Positions 55,276-64,000 of a DNA stretch of 64,000 nucleotides are shown here, in pieces. Origin of the DNA: Chrysaora quinquecirrha (taxonomy: Eukaryota > Cnidaria > Scyphozoa > Semaeostomeae > Pelagiidae); the NCBI GenBank assembly GCA_014526335.1, contig JACTAT010000354.1:56947-120946 (forward strand), in the 5' to 3' direction. The notes beneath the pieces are model-generated. The model made no database searches. It was not told the origin of the DNA and saw only the letters and a list, made by a program, of their open reading frames with translations. How positions within the stretch are numbered: the stretch's first letter is position 1; the number at the start of each line of letters is the position of its first letter. Made by a program: the position numbers and the translations under genes.

Positions 55276-55662
55276 TTTCAATTAACAGCAAATATAGTCT
55301 CCTCAATGCACGGTCCCTTTTAGGTGGAAGTTGTTTTTGGCGGAGTTCCTCCGAGGCGGTGGTCCTCATGAGGCGGTGGTCTTACACGGGCAAGGGCTAG
55401 TCTCTATATACTAAAATAGGAATCGGATTTGTGAAAATTTTGTACGGATTTTTTTGAGCGTGTTGTGTGAGCTTCCACAATGCGATTTTCTTATGATTCA
55501 GCCGCCCGTGGGGTAGGCGAGCCATCGCCCTTGTTTTTTCTCCTATCTGCTGCAGTCTTTGGGGTAAAAGCGGCTAACCCGTCTTTGAAGTGCGTCATTG
55601 GTGCCTGTTTTAACCATCGCCCGATTATTTTCTGTATGAGGATTATCACTGCTTCGCAAGAA

Positions 55663-55741
55663 GGCACGGTAGCATGGTCGGTAAGGCGGCCTGTCTTGTG
55701 AGCTGTGATGCAAAGTCGGGAGTTCGACTCCCCTCAGGGGA
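55663..55741 (+). other. tRNA-like module A, unit 5
   Basis: GGCACGGTAGCATGGTCGGT opening with A-box-like sequence and GGGAGTTCGACTCCCC. The closest to a tRNA-like consensus among the A modules. Confidence 0.6.
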
Positions 55742-55940
55742 AGATCTTGTCCTATCAAATTTTTTTATTTCTGTTATTTTCGTGTTGGAAATGTTTGCAA
55801 AAGGCCAAGGAGACGTCTGGTAACTAAAATTTGCTTCTGATGTAATTTTTAAGTTCCTTTTGCATAATTTTTTAATGTGTTTTGTTGCTCCCTTCCATGA
55901 ATATTAGGACCACTAGGAGATTATCGACGGCCAAGCTAGC

Positions 55941-56012
55941 GGCTGTGTAGCCGATTGGTTAAATGCTTGCCTGCTACCCAGAATATCTGGAGTTCAATTC
56001 CCCTCATAGAAA
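55941..56012 (+). other. tRNA-like module B, unit 5
   Basis: GGCTGTGTAGCCGATTGGTT with one A-box change and CTGGAGTTCAATTCCCC. Confidence 0.58.
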
Positions 56013-56744
56013 AATTTTCGGTGTTCTTGTTTTTTGTGATTTAAATAGTTTACAATTCTTTTCAATGTCTTAAAGTCACTTCGACAAAATTAGAAAGCTT
56101 TTTGGAATGACTCAAATCTTTTGATCTATTTTTTCTCATATCTTTTAAATTACAAATTTATTATCAATTTATCTCTGACACTAACTTTTTCTTTCATTTG
56201 GTTTTTATTCGAATTTAAATTTCATCTTTGATTTTAATTTTAAGTTTTATTGCAACTGAAGAATTTAGAATGATATTAAAATTTATTTTCAACTCAAGAT
56301 TAATTTCACTTCTACGAATTTTAAAATTAAGGCTAATGCTCTTAGGTACGAAATAAAAGGGGGTCCAAATAAATGGGGGAATGGGAAATTTTTAGGACCA
56401 AAATTTAATAAACAAAGGAAATAAGTAGACAATTGATCTGCAGGCAGCAGTATAGATGAGGGCCATGCAATGACTAACAACTTGACTGCACGCCTTTAAG
56501 ATTGAGGTCCTTATAAGGTCAAGGGGTGGGGGAAAGTTAATAAATGGAGTTTCATCCTTTCACAAGTGAAATTGTTTCTTCCAAAATTGGTAAATGGACT
56601 CCTAATAAGGTCTGGGGAGTGGGGGGAAAACTCAAAATTGATAAACGGGGTGGGGGAAGTTTATTTCGCATCTAAGAATATGAAAATGAATTGAGATGAT
56701 GATGAAGTTTGAGATTGACATATTTGGGTGTGGTGATAAACAAC

Positions 56745-57245
56745 AACATTAACATTAATTGTAAGTTTCAATGTTATTTCAGATTTACATCAAGATTAAC
56801 ATAAAGGTTCAGATTAAGACTGATTTGAAAATTAACTTCAGTTTACAAAGTGAAATAACTTTCAGTTTCAATTCAGAAATGAAAGACTTTTCATCATCAT
56901 CATTTAAGCACATGCATTACCTTCATTGTTAGGTATGACAGGAAAGTTAAAACAAACAATTAACTTAAAAAAAAAATACAGGCAAAAAGTACAAAAAGTA
57001 TGAAATTAGCAGAAGATAAGAAGGGGCAAGCTTAATACAACAAAAAGCCAAAAATGGGATCAACAGAACAAAGAGTAAGATTAAGATTAAAATTGAGATT
57101 CAGATTCTGATTAAGATTAACATTTAGATTAACATGAAGGTTAAGATTCCAATTCAGGTAGAAGTTAAGATTAAGATTGCATTCAACTTGAAGACTAAGA
57201 CTATGACTGGACTAACGTTAAGATTAATATTAACACTTACATTAA
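56745..57245. repeat. Hexamer tract of unit 5, interrupted
   Basis: GATTAACATT/AAGATTAAGA iterations interrupted at about 56888-57072 by unrelated sequence. Confidence 0.7.
56888..57072 (-). mobile_element. Possible LINE 3' tail inside unit 5
   Basis: Read on the minus strand the segment ends TTAAATGATGATGATG, the kind of triplet tail seen on CR1/L2 LINEs, and it is absent from the corresponding tracts of units 1 and 4. No coding part remains. Confidence 0.4.
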
Positions 57246-57360
57246 TAGCAAATATAGCCACCTCAATACACAGTGCTTTTTAGGTGGAAGTTGTTATTGG
57301 CAGAGTTGATCGGAGGCGGTGGTCCTCATGAGGCGGTGGTCTTACACGGGCAAGGGCTAG

Positions 57361-59206
57361 TCTCTTATAACTAATGCATGAAGAGGATTATCACACCTTT
57401 TCTGTCAGAGTCGTTTCGGAAAGGCTGTGCCAGATATCGATGTGTCGTTTTCGCAAGACTCTGCCGCCCGTGGGGTAGGCGAGCAAAAAATACTTCTTTT
57501 TTTCATATCTGCTGCAGACGCTGGGGTAATGGGGCTAACCCCTCTTCTTTCATCTGCGTCAATGGTCCTACTTGAAACAATGGCCTGGCATGAACAAATT
57601 TCAGTCACGCATTTAAGCACACTTGCATCAAATTTAATTTCGATTTTTGATGTTTTCGTTTCCTAACAACTTCTTCTTACGAAATGATTGAAAATTAAAA
57701 TGAATTTACCAGTTTTGGATCCAAAAAGACGGGTTTTGGTTTTCTGTTTAGTCATGCGAAAATAATTTCTGTTTTCCTCTTGCAACTTTTTCGGACAGCT
57801 GACAGGTGAATTACATTTTGCAAGAGTACAACAATGTAAGCATGCTGTGTTGACCGTGACCCTTGGCATGACTTCCGCCTACTTGGCTAATACTTTCTTT
57901 GTTTTGACGGAAGCCTGGTAGATGTATTTTCAGTATTATTCGTTTCATTGTTTTACTTTCGTAAGCAACTGTACAGTACATTACATTACTGACTGGTGAC
58001 TGCCCTATTGAAGTCTAAGGTTACAGCAATGCTTACTCAAGCACCATCGATCTTTGTTAGCATGCAATGCAGGTACGTTCTCCTTTCAAATAAATCGAAG
58101 TGATAGTGATTTCAAAAGGCTTCAGTTAAAATTTGCTTTAAAAAGCGAATTGTTTTCATCTGGAATGATTTAGCCTAAATTTCTCCGTTATAGAATAACC
58201 TTTCAGTCCCTGTTTGCTTTAGGAAAAATAATTTCTAATGTTATTTTTTCACTGACACATTCGTTTGGCTGTTGAAAGTGGATTTCGCTTTGTTTACGGA
58301 AGTCGGAGTACAACTCTGTGCATGTCCTTTGCATGACATCCACCTCTCGCACAAATAGTATACTGATTCTATTTTGACGTTTTTTCCTCGATGATTTCAC
58401 TGTACTTCCATTCACCGAGCAAAAATTTCACTTAGTTTATAACAAACAAATTAATTCCTTGGGCCACCCCTTGAAGTTTACATCTTAATATTAAAAAATA
58501 AATTCCTTTTACATGAGATCTAGGTAAACGTTTTACTAAAACTCTGTATAATAGTCATAAATTGGTTTCCGTCACCTTACTTGAAAATTATAAATTTTCA
58601 GGCTTTCAAAATTAACATTAAGATTAACATTAAGTGTAACGTGGTAAGTGTAACCAAGATTAGGGAGCAGAAACAGTACCAGTTATCATGGACTAAGGAA
58701 CCTAGATTAATACCAAGGAACAGGACCAAGAAACTGGACTAGGACCAAGCAAAAGGACCTACGACTAGAAAAAAGGAAATAAGTAGACAATTGATCTGCA
58801 GGCAGCAGTATAGATGAGGGCCATGCAATGACTAACAACTTGACTGCACGGACCTTTAAGATAGAGGTTCTTTTGATGCAAGGGTTGTCACCAGGTTGTG
58901 GTCAGATATGGGCAAGGGCTACCTCATGCCCTGGACAGGGAGTAGAAAGAGGACCCATTATGGCTTAAAGATCATGAACTAATACAACGGAACATAACAT
59001 TTAGAGGGAATGGGGAACAGGACCCTGAACTAGGGTCAAAAGAAGGACCTAGGACCAGAATAAAGGATCTATGTAGAAGTTACATTTGCAAGCAGAAGTA
59101 TGGATAAGGACAATGGAATCACTTGAATGCAGAGACCTTATAAGGCGGAGGTTGTTATGAGGCGGAGGTTGTCACGAGGCGGTGGTCCGACACGGGCAAG
59201 GGCTAG
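57361..59206 (+). mobile_element. Helitron unit 6, with an internal decayed junction
   Basis: Starts TCTCTTATAACTAATGCATG with the 5' block GCCGCCCGTGGGGTAGGCG; the interior resembles unit 2. At 58919-58922 a damaged 3' end (ATGGGCAAGGGCTAC) is followed by CTCATGCCCTGGACAGG, resembling the start of unit 7, so 58921-59206 may be a separate 286-bp residual unit. The end is CACGGGCAAGGGCTAG. Confidence 0.75.
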
Positions 59207-60939
59207 TCTCATACCCTAATGCAGAGATATGCTAATGAACCAGACGCCATTGTTCTTTGTCACAGTATTTTTGCCCAACCTGATTCTGCTTTCTTTTCCC
59301 TTTCCCTCTCGTTGCATGTCCACTGCCTCCTAGGTGAGCCATTGCTTGCCGTTTCCACGTCATCCTCAACGTTGCTGGGGTACGTGGGAATAACCCACTT
59401 CGTTTGTGTTGCCGCAATGTTTTTTGGTGCCGGAGAGGGCAATCGCCACATTGTTGCAACTTGTTATGTGACCTTTTGGGAATTACCTCTTAGCTTGCCT
59501 GCCTTGTGCGTGCGTGACGGCTGGCATGACTTCCGCATCCAGGGGAAGTCTGAAATGCCATCTTAACTTTGTTTTGACGGGAAAGCTGAGCTGCATTTTT
59601 TATGTTTTTCTCAATGCTTCGTTTCGTTGTTTCTACTTCTGTAAGCACCTTAACTTTACACAGCATTAAAATGCGTTACAACAAAGTCAAAGATTACAGT
59701 AATGTTCAGTCACCAAGTGGCATTGATCCCTGGATTCATGCAGGTACGTTTTCCTTGCCATTTGAAAAGATGGTTGTGATTTCAAATTCAAAGGGTTTCA
59801 AATTAGACTTGCTTTAGCGAGCGAATAAAAATTTCGTGGACCGGTAATGATGCAGCCTAACATTTTCCGACACAGAATAACGTGTTTTAGTTAATTGAAA
59901 CATATTTTCTTCTCATTTCTTCCACTTGTACAGACACCTTTTTGTGTTGTTGAAAGGGGGATTTTTGCATTCAAAATTCAACTCTCAAAGTCGTTGTGTA
60001 CACCTGTTTTCATTCAAAGGGCATTTTCGCAACTAAACAGCAGGAGTCAGGAGGGTTGCTAAAACCTTGGCTAATGAACTGGACCTTGGACTGAGGAGCC
60101 TGCTATGGAACAGATGAAACACGAATTATGTAGAGTTTAAGGTTATGATTGAGGTTAAGATTAATTTCATATCTAAGTTCAAGACTTACACAAAGACCAA
60201 CAATAAGATTTACATTAAGCAACATGTGAAAAATAACAAGAATCAGGAACCGAACAAAGGAATGGGACTTAAGACTAGGAATTACTTCAAGACTCAACAG
60301 CATTAACAATTACTGAGGAACTGGACTGAAAATGGAAAAAAGACCACGAATAAAATCAGGAATAAGGGAACTTGAATAAAGACTGAGGAATAGGACTAAG
60401 GAACAGAACTGAAAACCATGAATCATTTTAGGAGTAAGGAACATGAAGACTAACAAGACTGAGGAACAACACCTAGGAATGGGACTTAGCAACCATGAAG
60501 ACTTTGAGGACTAAAGAGCATCACCAACAACAAGACTGATGAACAAGATCAAGGAATGGGACTCGACAACCATGAAGACTTTGAGGACTAAAGAACATCA
60601 CCAACAACAAGACTGAGGAACAGGATCAAGGAATGGGACCAAGAATAATCTCAGGACTTAGGAACAGACCATAGAGAAAGAGGACTGCAGTACACTAACT
60701 AATTTGACACTTGGGAACATCACGGCGGACTACGGACCTTGGACTAAAACATTGAAAATGGACATTGAGTGGCATTAGGTAGGAGGACCCAACACCCAAT
60801 ACCCAACACCAGAGAAAAGGAGCTATGACTTTTCTCAACAACTTGAAGACACAGTCCTTTTAAGGCGGAGGCCCTTAAGGTGGAGGTCCTTGAGGCGGAG
60901 GTCCTTGCAAGGCGGTGGTCTTACACGGACAAGGGCTAG
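59207..60939 (+). mobile_element. Helitron unit 7
   Basis: Starts TCTCATACCCTAATGCAG and ends GGACAAGGGCTAG. It lacks tRNA-like modules and has its own 5' block (CTCCTAGGTGAGCCATTGC, then GCTGGGGTACGTGGGAATAA). A 115-aa ORF at 59219-59566 is not preserved in unit 9, where an extra T shifts it, so I do not call it a gene. The 3' half is rich in GGAACAGGACTAAGG-type words. Confidence 0.78.
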
Positions 60940-61427
60940 TTTTATATACTAAAATTGGAGTCGGCTTAGCGAAAATTTTGTAATAGTTCGTCCGGGAAGG
61001 CTGTGCAAGATTCTGAGACGCGATTTTCCCACGATTGGACCGCCCGTTGGGTAGGCGAGCCAAGTTTCCTTCGTTTTTACGTCTCAGCTAAAGTCTCTGG
61101 GGTAAGTGGGGCTAACCCTTCTTTGATCTGCGTCACTGGTGCCTGTTTAAACAATCGACCAATTGTTTTCTGTAGGAAGATTATCACTAAATTAAAACAA
61201 GTTGGGAGTTCGACTCCCCTCAGTAGAAAGTCTTTTCCTTTCGAATTTTTTTCTTTCTGTCATTTTCGTGTTGGAAATGTTTTGAAAAGGCCGAGGAGAC
61301 TTCTGGTGAATAAAAGTTGCTTTCGGTATAATTTTTAAGTTCGTAAGATATTACTTTTTACGGTGTTTTTTTGTTCCGTTCCATCAGTATAAGGATCATT
61401 AGGAGATTATCGTCCACTAAGCAGTAC

Positions 61428-61500
61428 CGCTCTGTAGCCGCGTGGTTAAATGCTCGCCTGCCAACCAGAAAGGCTGGAGTTCGAATCCCCTCAAGGGCAA
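61428..61500 (+). other. tRNA-like module B, unit 8
   Basis: GCTCTGTAGCCGCGTGGTTA opening and CTGGAGTTCGAATCCCC, a canonical GTTCGAATCC B box. Confidence 0.6.
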
Positions 61501-61559
61501 ATTTTAGTGTTTCTGTTTTGTGATTTAAATAGTTTACAATTACAGTAGTGCAGTGCATA

Positions 61560-62050
61560 GTAACCAGCACACATAGCAACCTGTCCTAGAAGTGCATATG
61601 CATCATTTTAGGCAAAAAACTACCCTTCCAATGACCTAAAATAGCCCTCCCACTAATGCATATGAACCATAAAAGGCAAAAATTCCTCAAATCACACAAA
61701 ATAACCCACCCCAGAAAAGGGTATGCACAATATAAGGCAAGAGCACCCTTCCAATCACACATAACAACCCATCCTAGAAGTGTGTATGCACCATATAAGG
61801 CAAAAACCTCCAATTACACATAATAACCCTCCCACTAATGCATGTGCACCATATAACGCAAAAACACCCCTCCAGTTACACATAATAGCCCCTCCCACTA
61901 TTGCATGTGTACCATATAAGGCAAAAACACCCCTCCAGTTACACATAATAGCCCCTCCCACTATTGCATGTGTACCATATTAGTCAAAACATCCCTCTAA
62001 TGACACGTCATAACCCACCCTAGAAGTGCGTATACACCAAATAACATCTT
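61560..62050. repeat. 62-bp minisatellite
   Basis: Seven or so degenerate units with words CCATATAAGGCAAAAACACC and ACACATAATAGCCCCTCCC. The two best units (61857-61918 and 61919-61980) are nearly identical. ORFs in both directions across it are repeat artefacts. Confidence 0.88.
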
Positions 62051-63078
62051 CCTATTAGAAAATTGATCATTTTCAATTAAACTCTCTTTTCTCAGCTTTA
62101 TTCGACAAAATTTTGCGCATGTAAACCCCATGCGAGGTGTAAGACCAGTCAATGGGCAGGCTTGAGAGTGGCCTAGCCTACACCACGAAATATCATATAC
62201 AGCAACAGAATTTTCACTAATCACTTTATATCTATGGCTCTAAGACATTCTAAATACATGTTCTGGACAAGAAAAGAGCTGAACTGTACCAAATTTACGA
62301 GTGAAATGTATAATTACTTGTAATCATAGCCGCACAGACCTTTCCACCATTCACGCGTTCATGCTAAGGTTTTCTGGAACAACGTTAGCCTCGTTTCAGA
62401 TTCGCGGCCTCGCTGTTATAATTAATTGTGAAAGGGGTCTATTCTTTTTCAATTATTAATTTACTCCCAATTTATTTTTCGACACTAACTCTCATTTTCA
62501 TTTGGTTTTTATTTCCATTTTAACTTCATCTTTGATTTTAATTTAAAGTTTTATTGCAGCTGAAGAATGTAACCTAGATTAATACCAAGGAACAGGACCA
62601 AGAAACTGGACTAGGACCAAGCAAAAGGACCTACGACTAGAAAAAAGGAAATAAGTAGACAATTGATCTGCAGGCAGCAGTATAGATGAGGGCCATGCAA
62701 TGACTAACAACTTGACTGCACGGACCTTTAAGATAGAGGTTCTTTTGATGCAAGGGTTGTCACCAGGTTGTGGTCAGATATGGGCAAGGGCTACCTCATG
62801 CCCTGGACAGGGAGTAGAAAGAGGACCCATTATGGCTTAAAGATCATGAACTAATACAACGGAACATAACATTTAGAGGGAATGGGGAACAGGACCCTGA
62901 ACTAGGGTCAAAAGAAGGACCTAGGACCAGAATAAAGGATCTATGTAGAAGTTACATTTGCAAGCAGAAGTATGGATAAGGACAATGGAATCACTTGAAT
63001 GCAGAGACCTTATAAGGCGGAGGTTGTTATGAGGCGGAGGTTGTCACGAGGCGGTGGTCCGACACGGGCAAGGGCTAG

Positions 63079-64000
63079 TCTCATACCCTAATGCAGAGAT
63101 ATGCTAATGAACCAGACGACATTGTTCTTTGTCACAGTATTTTTGCCCAACCTGATTCTGCGTTCTTTTCCCTTTCCCTCTCGTTGCATGTCCACTGCCT
63201 CCTAGGTGAGCCATTGCTTGCCGTTTCCACGTCATCCTCAACGTTGCTGGGGTACGTGGGAATAACCCACTTCGTTTGTGTTGCCGCAATGTTTTTTGGT
63301 GCCGGAGAGGGCAATCGCCACATTGTTGCAACTTGTTATGTGACCTTTTTGGGAATTACCTCTTAGCTTGCCTGCCTTGTGCGTGCGTGATGGCTGGCAT
63401 GACTTCCGCATCCAGGGGAAGTCTGAAATGCCAGCTTAACTTTGTTTTGACGGGAAAGCTGAGCTGCATTTTTTATGTTTTTCTCAATGCTTCGTTTCGT
63501 TGTTTCTACTTCTGTAAGCACCTTAACTTTGCAAAGCATTAAAATGCGTTACAACAAAGTCAAAGATTACAGTAATGTTCAGTCACCAAGTGGCATTGAT
63601 CCCTGGATTCATGCAGGTACGTTTTCCTTGCCATTTGAAAAGATGGCTGTGATTTCAAATTCAAAGGGTTTCAAATTAGACTTGCTTTAGCGAGCGAATA
63701 AAAATTTCGTGGACCGGTAATGATGCAGCCTAACAATTTCCGACACAGAATAACGTGTTTTAGTTAATTGAAACATATTTTCTTCTCATTTCTTCCACTT
63801 GTACAGACACCTTTTTGTGTTGTTGAAAGGGGGATTTTTGCATTCAAAATTCAACTCTCAAAGTCGTTGTGTACACCTGTTTTCATTCAAAGGGCATTTT
63901 CGCAACTAAACAGCAGGAGTCAGGAGGGTTGCTAAAACCTTGGCTAATGAACTGGACCTTGGACTGAGGAGCCTGCTATGGAACAGATGAAACACGAATT
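63079..64000 (+). mobile_element. Helitron unit 9 (partial, runs off the window)
   Basis: Starts TCTCATACCCTAATGCAG exactly as unit 7, with near-identical sequence to the window end. Confidence 0.8.

Larger units (their letters stand above)
53687..55400 (+). mobile_element. Helitron unit 4 (tRNA-like subfamily)
   Basis: Starts TCTGTATATACTAAAATGG and ends CACGGGCAAGGGCTAG. It has both tRNA-like modules (53950-54027 and 54230-54303), GGGG-rich patches (54640-54800) and a GATTAA-type tract (54880-55275). Confidence 0.82.
55401..57360 (+). mobile_element. Helitron unit 5 (tRNA-like subfamily)
   Basis: Starts TCTCTATATACTAAAATAGG, the cleanest 5' end, and ends CACGGGCAAGGGCTAG. It has both tRNA-like modules, GGGG-rich patches, a segment shared with unit 6 (56410-56508 matches 58780-58870) and a hexamer tract interrupted by a LINE tail. 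Confidence 0.82.
60940..63078 (+). mobile_element. Helitron unit 8 (tRNA-like subfamily)
   Basis: Starts TTTTATATACTAAAATTGG (TC changed to TT). Module A is reduced to its B-box end (GTTGGGAGTTCGACTCCCC at 61200-61219) and module B is at 61428-61500. It holds a 62-bp minisatellite (61560-62050). From 62571 it is nearly identical to unit 6 from 58699. Confidence 0.78.
41036..64000 (+). mobile_element. Head-to-tail Helitron array (at least nine units)
   Basis: Units are joined with no intervening bases: 3' ends ACACGGGCAAGGGCTAG meet 5' ends of the type TCTCTATATACTAAAAT. Junctions (last G of CTAG / next T) are at 43138/43139, 45556/45557 (TTAG variant), 53686/53687, 55400/55401, 57360/57361, 59206/59207, 60939/60940 (next unit starts TT) and 63078/63079. 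Helitrons start with TC and end with CTRR, which fits, and one unit encodes a Helitron Rep. Just upstream of each 3' end is a GGCGGTGGTCCTCATGAGG block with a CCTCATGAGG palindrome. Three subfamilies are seen: units 1, 3, 4, 5 and 8; units 2 and 6; units 7 and 9. Confidence 0.85.
58699..64000 (+). repeat. Recent tandem duplication, period 3,872 bp
   Basis: 62571-64000 repeats 58699-60127 almost without difference (for example AGACGCC versus AGACGAC near 59243/63115, GCTTTC versus GCGTTC, and one extra T in unit 9). The duplicated block covers the end of unit 6, all of unit 7 and most of unit 8, and continues past the window edge. Confidence 0.93.

Noticed and set aside
59219..59566. 115-aa ORF in Helitron unit 7 as a secreted or membrane protein
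   Set aside because: The near-identical copy in unit 9 has an extra T that changes the frame, the ORF starts at the element's 5' end, and the subfamily differs between strands; no selection for coding is visible.
61586..61983. Repetitive ORFs on both strands
   Set aside because: By-products of the 62-bp minisatellite.

Overview
This is a eukaryotic, AT-rich stretch made almost entirely of transposable elements and simple repeats; no intact host gene is visible. The mixture (CR1-like LINEs whose ORF1 carries an SGNH esterase, a Penelope-like element with GIY-YIG, a THAP-type P element, a Gypsy LTR element, Helitrons, and relics of multi-copy SAP/SWIM and other ORFs that I associate with cnidarian genomes) suggests a marine invertebrate, most likely a cnidarian. 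That assignment is inference from family content only.

Layout. 1-545 is a (GAT)n microsatellite ending a minus-strand CR1-like LINE (532-4965), which abuts a broken SAP/SWIM gene (4944-5690). 5821-8532 is a large inverted repeat built from two opposed copies of an element of unknown class, dotted with TGACGTCA palindromes. 8533-13650 is a second minus-strand LINE, cut at its 3' side by the palindrome and split inside ORF1 by a microsatellite-rich block. 13650-25140 holds a palindromic MITE (14691-14948), a 5'-inverted LINE (15098-17070), GAT microsatellites, a LINE 3' fragment (20665-21358) and a few weak ORFs.

25147-35696 is a Gypsy LTR retrotransposon with 5-bp target duplications. Its gag is split by a 5.9-kb P element (25625-31498), whose own second gene is split by a 1.1-kb TIR element (25770-26899): a three-level nest. 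The P element carries two convergent genes, a THAP/RNase H transposase relic on the minus strand and a C2H2-finger gene of unknown role on the plus strand. 35700-41000 is mostly featureless, with two probable MITEs and a cluster of exon-like blocks next to the start of the following array.

41036-64000 (running off the window) is a head-to-tail array of at least nine Helitron units on the plus strand. Each 3' end (...GGGCAAGGGCTAG) is followed directly by the next 5' end (TCTCTATATACTAAAA-like). Three subfamilies alternate; one carries two tRNA-like modules per unit. The longest unit (45557-53686) encodes the N-terminal and HUH part of a Helitron Rep, which is broken by a Penelope-like element that itself has an inverted 5' part. 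The last 5 kb shows a recent 3.87-kb tandem duplication. The array looks like the product of rolling-circle concatemer formation followed by unequal exchange; that mechanism is inferred, while the junctions are directly visible.
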